From JBAZJN01 sp041651295 (lineage in GTDB: Bacteria; Patescibacteriota; UBA1384; XYA2-FULL-43-10; CAINNR01), in the NCBI GenBank assembly GCA_041651295.1, contig JBAZJN010000002.1:1-64000 (forward strand): a stretch of 64,000 nt of DNA. Direction: 5' to 3'. Under the pieces are notes generated by a model. That model worked only from the letters and a program-made list of their open reading frames with translations. It was not told where the DNA came from and made no database searches. Made by a program: the position numbers and the translations under genes. Position 1 is the stretch's first letter. Every line of letters begins with the position of its first letter. Below, piece after piece: positions 57,267 through 64,000 of this stretch.

Positions 57267-57962
57267 TCACTCCTGGGATACCGGTTCTACCATCTCCTCC
57301 AGCTGACGGTACGCTCGGAGAACAAAGTCATAGAACATCTCGCCCTTCTTGGAACAGATCCAATGATCCCAGTGGCTGCTGTCATTGGGAATTCGATAGT
57401 ACATCTGGACAGCATATACCCCTAATCCACGCACGTGGAGGCTGATACTCTCAACTTCACGCGCGTCGATCCATCTGCTGTTCAAAGAGACGTTGAGCGT
57501 CTGACCAGTAAGTCTGAAGAGGGCATCTAGTATGTGATCCATGCGGATCTCGCAGATTTGACCGAACCACTTCTCTAGTCTGACGTATCGTGGTAGAGTC
57601 AGTATGCGCTCACTACCAAGCACGACCCCATTCTCTTCAAGCAGGGTCAGTACCGCTGGATCAATCTCCTTATACAGCAGGAGATAATGGAAACGTAGCC
57701 AAAGCTGTAACTTCCAGTCCTTCCCGAACGGGTAGACATTACGGTCCAAGACATCCGGGTTACCTGACAGGAACGGCGGAATGTGGTTGCACCTACCGAC
57801 ATACAGTGGTCTCAATAATCCCAGGACCCACGCGTAGACAGTGAAAGCAGCCTGAACCTGACAACCATCCCAATACCGATTCTCTGGACGAACCAGGTCG
57901 GTGAAACGTATTCTGACCCGATCCGATCGGCGGTACGAATCTTCAAGCATCAAGTCTGCCAT
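57267..57962 (-). CDS. 231-residue protein of unknown function (monocistronic, GC-rich)
   Basis: The start is ATG 57962 after GGGAGGAATCAAC. The protein is rich in Arg, Trp and Leu with alternating helices and strands (for example RYVRLEKWFGQICEIRMDHI, SLHVRGLGVYAVQMYYRIP) and a single His-Trp motif (SHWDHWICSKKGEMF). I recognise no family. Its own promoter, terminator and GC-rich codons set it apart from the ribosomal genes. It shares terminator and promoter style with the ankyrin gene upstream. Confidence 0.65.
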   Translation of the reverse strand: MADLMLEDSYRRSDRVRIRFTDLVRPENRYWDGCQVQAAFTVYAWVLGLLRPLYVGRCNHIPPFLSGNPDVLDRNVYPFGKDWKLQLWLRFHYLLLYKEIDPAVLTLLEENGVVLGSERILTLPRYVRLEKWFGQICEIRMDHILDALFRLTGQTLNVSLNSRWIDAREVESISLHVRGLGVYAVQMYYRIPNDSSHWDHWICSKKGEMFYDFVLRAYRQLEEMVEPVSQE

Positions 57963-57992
57963 GTTGATTCCTCCCAAACTCGAACTATTTAA

Positions 57993-58021
57993 TATATATC
58001 ACGGGCGGAGCTTTTACGCAA
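57993..58021 (-). promoter_or_regulatory. Promoter of the gene at 57267
   Basis: TTGCGT (58016-58021) and TATATA (57993-57998) on the minus strand, 17 bases apart; the layout TTGC...GTGATATA matches the ankyrin gene's promoter. Confidence 0.65.
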
Positions 58022-58093
58022 CACAATAAAAACCTGATGATTTTTCCTCACGTGAGCACTTTTCGAATAAATTACGCAATATCATTTACACAA

Positions 58094-58120
58094 CAAAAAG
58101 CGCGGCGATATATCACCGCG
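58094..58120 (-). terminator. Terminator of the ankyrin-repeat gene, containing its stop codon
   Basis: CGCGGTGATAT pairs with ATATCGCCGCG and is followed by CTTTTTG on the minus strand. The TGA stop (58113-58115) lies in the 5' arm of the stem. Confidence 0.85.
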
Positions 58121-58799
58121 ACAGCTCTACTGCCAGCTCCAACATCTGGACCTCCAGGTTAAGGTCATACTGGCGCAAGCGCGGATTTGAAGCCTCGCGC
58201 AGATGTTCCACCAGTGTACACTCGCCGTAATACCTGATGGCAAAATCGGCGCCTTGCTCTGCCAAATACCGCATGATGTCGCGGTAATTGTGCCTGGCCG
58301 CAAGGTGGATCGGAGGGCAGATCCCGTGTTCGTGGCTGTCGAGGTCGGCCCCGTTCTCGACCAATAGCCGCACAAGATCCATCTGCCCCTCGTTGACCGC
58401 GTCATGCAGAGCAGTCCGGCCGGCCGAAGCCTGCCAGATGAAACCATGGATTGGTGCTGGCACATGACGGACATCGGCACCGCGTCGGATTAGCATTTCA
58501 GCTACTGACAACATCTTGTTCAGCACTGCGTAACCTAGTGGCGTGTAATGCACAAGACACTCGATATTGACCTCGGCGCCAAGTTCGAGTAAACACTTGG
58601 CAACTCGCTCCCTGCGGTGGACCAGCGCGTCGAAAAGCAAGGTTGGTATTCGTAGGTTATAGGTCTTATCCGTCGGCCGGATGCCAGAGCAATCGTCATA
58701 GAGCATGCCAATGGCATAGTCTTCGAGATTATTTACGGCACATGCCCAGCCGAAACGATTGACGGGCGTCAGTTTCTTCCACCAGTCTGGGTTGTTCAC
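58113..58799 (-). CDS. Ankyrin-repeat protein
   Basis: This 228-residue protein has four ankyrin-type repeats from about residue 48 to 190. Clear units are YTPLGYAVLNKMLSVAEMLI with RRGADV, RTALHDAVNEGQMDLVRLLV with ENGADLD, and PPIHLAARHNYRDIMRYLA with EQGADF. Ankyrin repeats bind other proteins. In reduced or host-associated bacteria they are frequently effectors, but no secretion signal is visible. The start is GTG 58799 with GGAGG eight bases upstream. It is the GC-richest gene of this block. Confidence 0.88.
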   Translation of the reverse strand: MNNPDWWKKLTPVNRFGWACAVNNLEDYAIGMLYDDCSGIRPTDKTYNLRIPTLLFDALVHRRERVAKCLLELGAEVNIECLVHYTPLGYAVLNKMLSVAEMLIRRGADVRHVPAPIHGFIWQASAGRTALHDAVNEGQMDLVRLLVENGADLDSHEHGICPPIHLAARHNYRDIMRYLAEQGADFAIRYYGECTLVEHLREASNPRLRQYDLNLEVQMLELAVELSR

Positions 58800-58827
58800 T
58801 GGCTATTCCTCCAGATGAGATATTTAT

Positions 58828-58856
58828 CTTATATCACAAGCATTTTATTTGAGCAA
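58828..58856 (-). promoter_or_regulatory. Promoter of the ankyrin-repeat gene
   Basis: TTGCTC (58851-58856) and TATAAG (58828-58833) on the minus strand, 17 bases apart; the -35 abuts the terminator of rpsG. Confidence 0.65.
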
Positions 58857-58857
58857 C

Positions 58858-58889
58858 ACAAAAACCGCTCTTTCGAGCGGTTTTTGTTA
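58858..58889. terminator. Bidirectional terminator after rpsG
   Basis: AAAAACCGCTC pairs with GAGCGGTTTTT around TTTC. It ends the rpsL-rpsG transcript before the inserted genes. Confidence 0.88.
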
Positions 58890-58953
58890 TGTGAACGAAT
58901 TGACGCGATATTACAGTCGAGCGAAGTCCTTCGACGAGCTCAGGATTAAATTA

Positions 58954-59430
58954 TTACAATCTCGCAAAATGAGCAAAGGCTTTATTGGCTTCAGCCATGC
59001 GGTGAGTGTCTTCTTTCTTCTTGATGGCTGCGCCAGTGTTGTTGCAAGCATCCATTATTTCATTGGCTAGCTTTTGTGCCATCGGGACGCCTTTTCGGCT
59101 CTTTGCAGCTGCGATGATCCAACGGAGCGCCAGGGTTTCTTTTCTTGCCCGATTGACTTCCATTGGAACCTGATAGTTGGCACCACCAATACGCTTAGCT
59201 TTGACTTCCAAAAGTGGTCCGACGTTTTTAAACATTTGCTCCAAAACTTCCAATGGTTCATGGTTAAGTTTTTTTGCCGATTCCTCAAGTGCACCATAAA
59301 CAATGTTTTCAGCCACGGTTTTTTTTCCATTATCCATGACATAATTAATAAACTTGGTGATTAGTGTACTTCCGTATTTTCTGTCGGCCACTAACTGGTT
59401 TCTTTTTAATTTCTGATGACCTCGTGACAT
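58954..59430 (-). CDS. rpsG: Ribosomal protein uS7
   Basis: This 158-residue 30S head protein has YGSTLITKFINYVMDNGKKT, EVLEQMFKNVGPLLEVKAKR, GANYQVPMEVNRARKETLAL and RWIIAAAKSRKGVPMAQKLA. Length is normal. It overlaps rpsL by one base. fusA, its usual follower, is displaced 3 kb by inserted genes. Confidence 0.97.
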   Translation of the reverse strand: MSRGHQKLKRNQLVADRKYGSTLITKFINYVMDNGKKTVAENIVYGALEESAKKLNHEPLEVLEQMFKNVGPLLEVKAKRIGGANYQVPMEVNRARKETLALRWIIAAAKSRKGVPMAQKLANEIMDACNNTGAAIKKKEDTHRMAEANKAFAHFARL

Positions 59431-59849
59431 TATTCCTTGCCTTTCTTGGCCCCGTATTTGCTTCGGCCTTGTTTTCTGTCTTTAACTCCAGGCAAATCAA
59501 GTTTGCCACGAACAATATGGTATCGCATACCTGGAAGATCTTTTACACGACCGCCTCGAATGACAACAACTGAGTGCTCCTGTAAGGGATGCCCTTCGCC
59601 ACCAATATAAGCATTAACTTCCATGCCGTTTGTCAGTCTGACACGAGCAAATTTTCGAAGAGCAGAGTTTGGCTTTTTCGGTGTCATGGTTGAAACCTTA
59701 ACACAGACTCCGCGTTTTTGCGGACAGCCTTTTTTAATATCAACCGGGCGGTTTTTTAGAAAGTTAAAACCACGCTTTAGGGCGGTTGTTTTTGACTTGT
59801 TGACCGTTTTCTTTCGACCGTGTCTGATTAATTGGTTGATTGTTGGCAT
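59430..59849 (-). CDS. rpsL: Ribosomal protein uS12
   Basis: This 139-residue decoding-centre protein has PTINQLIRHGRKKT, GCPQKRGVCVKVSTMTPKKP with the lysine of PKKPNS (streptomycin site) intact, and YIGGEGHPLQEHSVVVIRGG. A ~10-residue insertion lies near residue 25-35. A promoter is just upstream. Confidence 0.97.
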   Translation of the reverse strand: MPTINQLIRHGRKKTVNKSKTTALKRGFNFLKNRPVDIKKGCPQKRGVCVKVSTMTPKKPNSALRKFARVRLTNGMEVNAYIGGEGHPLQEHSVVVIRGGRVKDLPGMRYHIVRGKLDLPGVKDRKQGRSKYGAKKGKE

Positions 59850-59897
59850 GCTATTATCTAAAATCTAATATCTTAAATCTAAAATCTTGACTAAACC

Positions 59898-59926
59898 ATT
59901 ATGACAAATAAAAACTGTATTGTAAA
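59898..59926 (-). promoter_or_regulatory. Promoter between rpoC and rpsL
   Basis: TTTACA (59921-59926) and CATAAT (59898-59903) on the minus strand, 17 bases apart. The leader to rpsL (59854-59888) repeats ATTTTAGAT-like heptads. Confidence 0.55.
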
Positions 59927-59970
59927 GAGTCCTAACAAAAAACTTTTCGATTTTATTTTTTATCTTTTAT

Positions 59971-62900
59971 TTATACCTTGCGATAACCCGTTCCGGCTGG
60001 AATTAGGCGGCCGATGATGACGTTCTCTTTCAAACCGCGCAGGTTGTCAACCGAGCCGGTAATGGCGGCATTGATAAGTATGGAGGTAGTTTCCATGAAG
60101 GACGCGGCCGACAGAAAGCTCTCTGTCTTAAGCGCGACTCTGGTAATACCCATAATTACGTCCTCAACAATAATCGGTTTTTTACCTTTTTTGGCAAGCA
60201 CGATATTTTTTTGTTTAATGATGTATCGGTCATGAATTTGGCCTTCAAGATAATCTGAATCGCCAGGATCAACAATTCGGGTTTTTGAACCCATTTGCCG
60301 GACTATAACCTCCAAGTGTTTGTCGTTAATTTCCTGACCCTGCGAAGCGTAAATCTTCTGGACCTCGGTCATAACATATCGCTGGGTAAAATCGCGACCG
60401 GCTAATTCGTGGCTGTGGGCCAAATCTACATGGCCTTCAGTTAAAATTTGTCCGCGTTTGACCTCGTCACCGTCTTGGATTTTCATACCAACCATTTCAG
60501 AAACAACGTATTCTTTCATAGTTTTGCCTTTAGCGACAACCTTTATCACATCATCTTCAATTTTAACCGCGCCGGCAGTTTTTGAACGAATGGGTTCAAG
60601 GCTTTCATCGTTTGGCACGGTTAAAATCTGTTTCGACTTAACCATGTCACCATTCTTTACCGCAAGTTTATATCCTTCAGAAAGTTGATAAACATTTTCC
60701 ATTTGTCCGCGGCCAAGAACTGTGATGATATTTTTGTTCTTGTCTTTTCGAATGCTGGCTTTTCCGTCAATTTCCGACATTACGGCAACCGATCTTGGAG
60801 TTCTGGCCTCAAACAGCTCCCCTACTCGCGGCAAACCGGTAGTGATATCTTCTCCGGCGGCACCCCCGGTGTGGAAAGTACGCATAGTCAGCTGAGTTCC
60901 AGGCTCACCAATAGCTTGGGCAGCTACAATACCGACAGCCGAACCGATTTCGATTAATCTGCCGGTAGCCAAATCTTCACCATAACAGTGTTGGCAAACT
61001 CCCCATGATTGTTCGCAAGTCAAGAGAGAACGGATTTCAACTTCTGTCGCGCCGCTTGCCAAAATTTTTTCTCTGGCAGCCAGGTCAATTAGCGTATCTC
61101 GCGGAAAACCGGCAACTTCCTTATTGAGTACGCGTCCGATAATATGTTTGCCCCAATCATCACCGATCGAATCATAGAAAGCTTTAGAGATAACGACTCC
61201 TTCTTGGACACCACAATCGGTACTGGTGATAACGGTGTCTTGAGAAACATCAACCAAACGACGGGTCAAATAACCTGCTTCAGAGGTTCTAAGAGCAGTA
61301 TCAGCACGACCTTTTCTCGAACCGTGAGAAGATACAAAATATTCAAAAACCGAAAGTCCTTCTTTAAAGTTCGCCTTGATGGGAAGCTCAATAATATTAC
61401 CGGTCGGATCGGCAACCAAACCCTTCATTCCAGCCAGCTGATTGAGCTGTGAGACTTTACCCTGCGCACCGGAAATGCGGATGATATTGATGTCATTGTC
61501 CTTGTCAAAGTTTGCCAACATTGCTTCCTGCAATTCACCTTGAGCGTTCATCCAAATTTCAACAGTCTTCCCGTATCTTTCTTCTTCGGTAATCAAGCCT
61601 CGACGATATTGCTGATTGATGATTTCAAGCTGACTTTCGGCATTTTTAAGAATTAGAGGTTTTTGCGGCGGGACTTGGATATCGAAAGCCGAGAAAGTAA
61701 TTCCGGACATTTGCGAATAGCGGAAACCGGTTTCCTTAATCGCATCAACAAACAAAGCCGTTTTATCAAGTCCAGCCTTCTTAAATGACTCGGCAATAAG
61801 TTTGGCGATACTTGGTTTGTCAAAATCTTGATTTCTAAAACCGAGTTCTTCCGGAATAATTTTGTTAAAGATAATTCTTCCGACAGTGGTTTCTACCAGC
61901 TGGCCTTCCTGAATTTCCGGATGACCGGGCGATGCCGGAGCATATCCCATTTTAACTTTTATTTTAGCTTTCAAATCAACAACTTTTGAATCATAGGCAA
62001 ATATTGCATCTTCTTTGGAAGAAAATATTTTGCCTTCGCCTTTTCTGCCCTCGCCGATTGTGGTTAGGAAGTAGCAGCCCAAAATCATATCAAGCGTTGG
62101 CGAAATAACCGGTTCGCCGGATGAGGGTTTTAGAAGATTCTTACGGGAAAGCATAATTTCACCGGCTTCTTTTTGCGCCTCCACTGATAAAGGTAGGTGA
62201 ACAGCCATTTGGTCTCCGTCAAAGTCAGCATTAAAGGCCGGGCAAACTAGCGGATGAATTTTAATCGCTTTACCTTCAATCAAGACCGGATGAAAGGCTT
62301 GAATACCCAATCTGTGGAGTGTCGGGGCGCGGTTCAAAAGCACATAACTGTCTTTGGTGATGTCTTCTAGAATATCCCAAACAAAAGCTTCGTTCTTTTC
62401 AATTAAACGCGTTGCGTTTTTGACATTGTGAACATAGCCTTCGGAGATTAGCCGGCCGATGACGAACGGTTTAAACAGTTCCATTGCCATAACTTTCGGC
62501 AGACCACACTGATCTAGTTTTAATTCGGGGCCGACAACAATTACTGATCGCCCCGAATAATCAACACGTTTTCCAAGAAGATTTTGTCTGAATCGTCCCT
62601 GTTTGCCTCGAAGCATGTCGGAAAGTGATTTTAGTTTTCGGCGATTGTTGGCTGTTGTTGTAGCTCTTCCTCTTCTGGCCGAGTTATCGATTAATGCATC
62701 TACGGCTTCCTGTAACATTCGTTTTTCGTTTCGGCAAATAACTTCCGGAGCACCTTGGCTGATCAATCGTTTCAAACGATTGTTTCGATTTATGACTCGA
62801 CGATATAGATCATTCAGATCCGATGCGGCAAATCGGCCACCGTCTAGCTGAACCATCGGACGTAAATCCGGCGGAATAACTGGAAGCCGGCGAAGGACCA

Positions 62901-63753
62901 GCCAATCCGGATTGATTTCTGCGGCTTTCAACCCTTGCAAAACCCGGATTCTTTTGGTCAGTTTTCGCTTGGCCATACCGATAGAATGCTCAGCCTGATC
63001 TTCAAGTTTTTTAATTTCATTATCAATATTTATTTTTTCAAGCAATTCAAGAACGGCTTCAGCGCCGATACCGACTCGAACAACGTTGCCATAGCGATGC
63101 GAGATGTTAAAATAATCTCTCTCAGAGATGATTTTTCCAATCCGAAGCGATTCAAGTTCATTTTTTGCCGTTTTGTAAGCTCCGGTAATTTCTTCGGAAG
63201 AAATTTTCTTTGATGCGTCTGACTCTGTTGGATCGGATGAAATTTTATCTTCCTTTAAATCGGCGAATTCCTTTTCAATCTTAGCAAGAACTTCTGCCCG
63301 GAGATCTTCGTTGATGTCAACCACGACGAAACTGGCGAAGTAAATGATTTTTTCTAAATCGGACGCGGAGAGATCGAGAATCTGACCCAAAATGCAAGGA
63401 ACGCTTCTGACATACCAAATGTGAGCGATTGGCACAACGAGATCAATGTGACCCATTCTTACACGACGGACAGAAGATTTGGTGACTTCGACACCGCATT
63501 TGTCGCAAACTACTCCGGAGTATCGGACTTTACGATATTTACCACAATAACACTCCCAATCTCTGGTTGGACCGAAAATGTTTTCGGCAAACAACCCATC
63601 GCGTTCCGGTTTTTGCGTGCGATAGTTGATGGTCTCAGGCTTCAAAACTTCACCATGCGACCAATTTAGGATGTCGTCGGGTGATGCAACGGAAATCTTC
63701 ATAGCTTTGAAGTCCGTTACATTAACCGCATCCTTGACTTCGACTTTAGGCAT
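59971..63753 (-). CDS. rpoC: RNA polymerase beta-prime subunit
   Basis: RpoC holds the catalytic site. This 1260-residue protein has the N-terminal zinc finger (CYCGKYRKVRYSGVVCDKC, residues 67-85), the catalytic loop NADFDGDQMAVHLPL (near 500), the second zinc site (C...LLTCEQSWGVCQHC) and the trigger loop/bridge helix region around PVVGIVAAQAIGEPGTQLTM (GIVAAQAIGEPG). Length is at the short end of the bacterial range. It starts 20 bases after rpoB. Nothing is missing from the core. Confidence 0.98.
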   Translation of the reverse strand: MPKVEVKDAVNVTDFKAMKISVASPDDILNWSHGEVLKPETINYRTQKPERDGLFAENIFGPTRDWECYCGKYRKVRYSGVVCDKCGVEVTKSSVRRVRMGHIDLVVPIAHIWYVRSVPCILGQILDLSASDLEKIIYFASFVVVDINEDLRAEVLAKIEKEFADLKEDKISSDPTESDASKKISSEEITGAYKTAKNELESLRIGKIISERDYFNISHRYGNVVRVGIGAEAVLELLEKINIDNEIKKLEDQAEHSIGMAKRKLTKRIRVLQGLKAAEINPDWLVLRRLPVIPPDLRPMVQLDGGRFAASDLNDLYRRVINRNNRLKRLISQGAPEVICRNEKRMLQEAVDALIDNSARRGRATTTANNRRKLKSLSDMLRGKQGRFRQNLLGKRVDYSGRSVIVVGPELKLDQCGLPKVMAMELFKPFVIGRLISEGYVHNVKNATRLIEKNEAFVWDILEDITKDSYVLLNRAPTLHRLGIQAFHPVLIEGKAIKIHPLVCPAFNADFDGDQMAVHLPLSVEAQKEAGEIMLSRKNLLKPSSGEPVISPTLDMILGCYFLTTIGEGRKGEGKIFSSKEDAIFAYDSKVVDLKAKIKVKMGYAPASPGHPEIQEGQLVETTVGRIIFNKIIPEELGFRNQDFDKPSIAKLIAESFKKAGLDKTALFVDAIKETGFRYSQMSGITFSAFDIQVPPQKPLILKNAESQLEIINQQYRRGLITEEERYGKTVEIWMNAQGELQEAMLANFDKDNDINIIRISGAQGKVSQLNQLAGMKGLVADPTGNIIELPIKANFKEGLSVFEYFVSSHGSRKGRADTALRTSEAGYLTRRLVDVSQDTVITSTDCGVQEGVVISKAFYDSIGDDWGKHIIGRVLNKEVAGFPRDTLIDLAAREKILASGATEVEIRSLLTCEQSWGVCQHCYGEDLATGRLIEIGSAVGIVAAQAIGEPGTQLTMRTFHTGGAAGEDITTGLPRVGELFEARTPRSVAVMSEIDGKASIRKDKNKNIITVLGRGQMENVYQLSEGYKLAVKNGDMVKSKQILTVPNDESLEPIRSKTAGAVKIEDDVIKVVAKGKTMKEYVVSEMVGMKIQDGDEVKRGQILTEGHVDLAHSHELAGRDFTQRYVMTEVQKIYASQGQEINDKHLEVIVRQMGSKTRIVDPGDSDYLEGQIHDRYIIKQKNIVLAKKGKKPIIVEDVIMGITRVALKTESFLSAASFMETTSILINAAITGSVDNLRGLKENVIIGRLIPAGTGYRKV

Positions 63754-63773
63754 TTTTATCTCTCCAATTTATA

Positions 63774-64000
63774 TTATTCGACTTCACTAAATTCTTCTGA
63801 GACTATATCTTCGTCGGCTGAAACCTGTTCGGCTGCCAACTCGGTCAATTTTTCATCAATTTCTTCATCAAGTTCAGAAGATACTCCCTTTGGCATTTCG
63901 ACAACCTGTTCTTCTGGAGGTAGCTCAAGTGGAACAATATTTTCATCGGCTACTAAATCAACCCGAAGGCCCAGTGATTGCATTTCTTTTATCAACAAAT
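63774..64000 (-). CDS. rpoB: RNA polymerase beta subunit, C-terminal end only
   Basis: The visible 75 codons are the end of RpoB: LIKEMQSLGLRVDLV is the conserved C-terminal segment that precedes rpoC in most bacteria. After it comes an unusually long, very acidic tail of about 55 residues (Glu/Val/Asp-rich) that ordinary RpoB lacks. The gene runs off the right edge of the window. Confidence 0.93.
   Translation of the reverse strand, partial: LLIKEMQSLGLRVDLVADENIVPLELPPEEQVVEMPKGVSSELDEEIDEKLTELAAEQVSADEDIVSEEFSEVE

Noticed and set aside
1..64000. CRISPR arrays
   Set aside because: No regularly spaced direct repeats of 23-40 bases were seen.
1..64000. tRNA or rRNA genes
   Set aside because: I saw no cloverleaf with a GGTTCGAnTCC-type T-loop and CCA-like end, and no rRNA; a covariance search would be needed to exclude a divergent tRNA.

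Overview
The window comes from a Candidate Phyla Radiation (Patescibacteria) genome. The strongest evidence is in the ribosomal operon: rpsE is followed directly by rplO, with no gene for uL30 (rpmD) between them, and loss of uL30 is a shared trait of that radiation. Several core proteins are also shortened: PheS lacks its N-terminal coiled coil and AspRS lacks the GAD insertion. The complete core genes nusB, rbfA, rplN, rpmC and fusA all end in TGA, so UGA reads as stop here, which argues against the UGA-recoding lineages (Gracilibacteria, Absconditabacteria). I cannot name the phylum more precisely.

Region 1 (1-14.5 kb) is an accessory island bounded by two ~289-bp imperfect inverted repeats (122-410 and 14241-14529). 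It carries a type I restriction-modification operon: an XRE-type controller, hsdM, DUF3800, WYL-like protein, small membrane protein, hsdS, unknown protein, OLD-type ATPase/TOPRIM nuclease, hsdR, a YgjP-like metallopeptidase and a small protein. A 38-codon chimera of the hsdR start and the hsdS end lies just before the OLD gene and records a past rearrangement. Downstream are three short GC-richer genes, each with its own terminator (DUF3768, an unknown, a histidine phosphatase), a strongly paired RNA-like element, and decayed remnants of a plasmid-type HTH protein.

Region 2 (14.5-30.3 kb) is housekeeping: leuS (with a complete Nudix domain inside its editing domain), rpmF, nusB and rnc on the plus strand. 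On the minus strand follow dacA, an rsuA-family pseudouridine synthase, aspS, pheT, pheS, rbfA, rpsI, rplM, rplQ, rpoA, rpsD, rpsK, rpsM, rpmJ and infA.

Region 3 (30.3-40.4 kb) separates infA from map, which are usually neighbours. It holds a DEAD-type RNA helicase, an ArsM-like methyltransferase and a run of single-span membrane-anchored proteins whose domains face outward: a zincin peptidase, a beta-propeller, a GH18-like hydrolase and several unknowns. A superoxide reductase gene here is interrupted by TGA at a conserved tryptophan.

Region 4 (40.4-64 kb, minus strand) is the fused spc/S10/str/rpoBC superoperon: map, adk, secY, rplO through rpsJ, tuf, fusA, rpsG, rpsL, rpoC and the end of rpoB. 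Foreign-looking single genes (zinc-ribbon, ankyrin and unknown proteins), each with its own promoter and terminator, sit between rpsG and fusA. Several promoters and terminators inside the superoperon show that it is transcribed in blocks.
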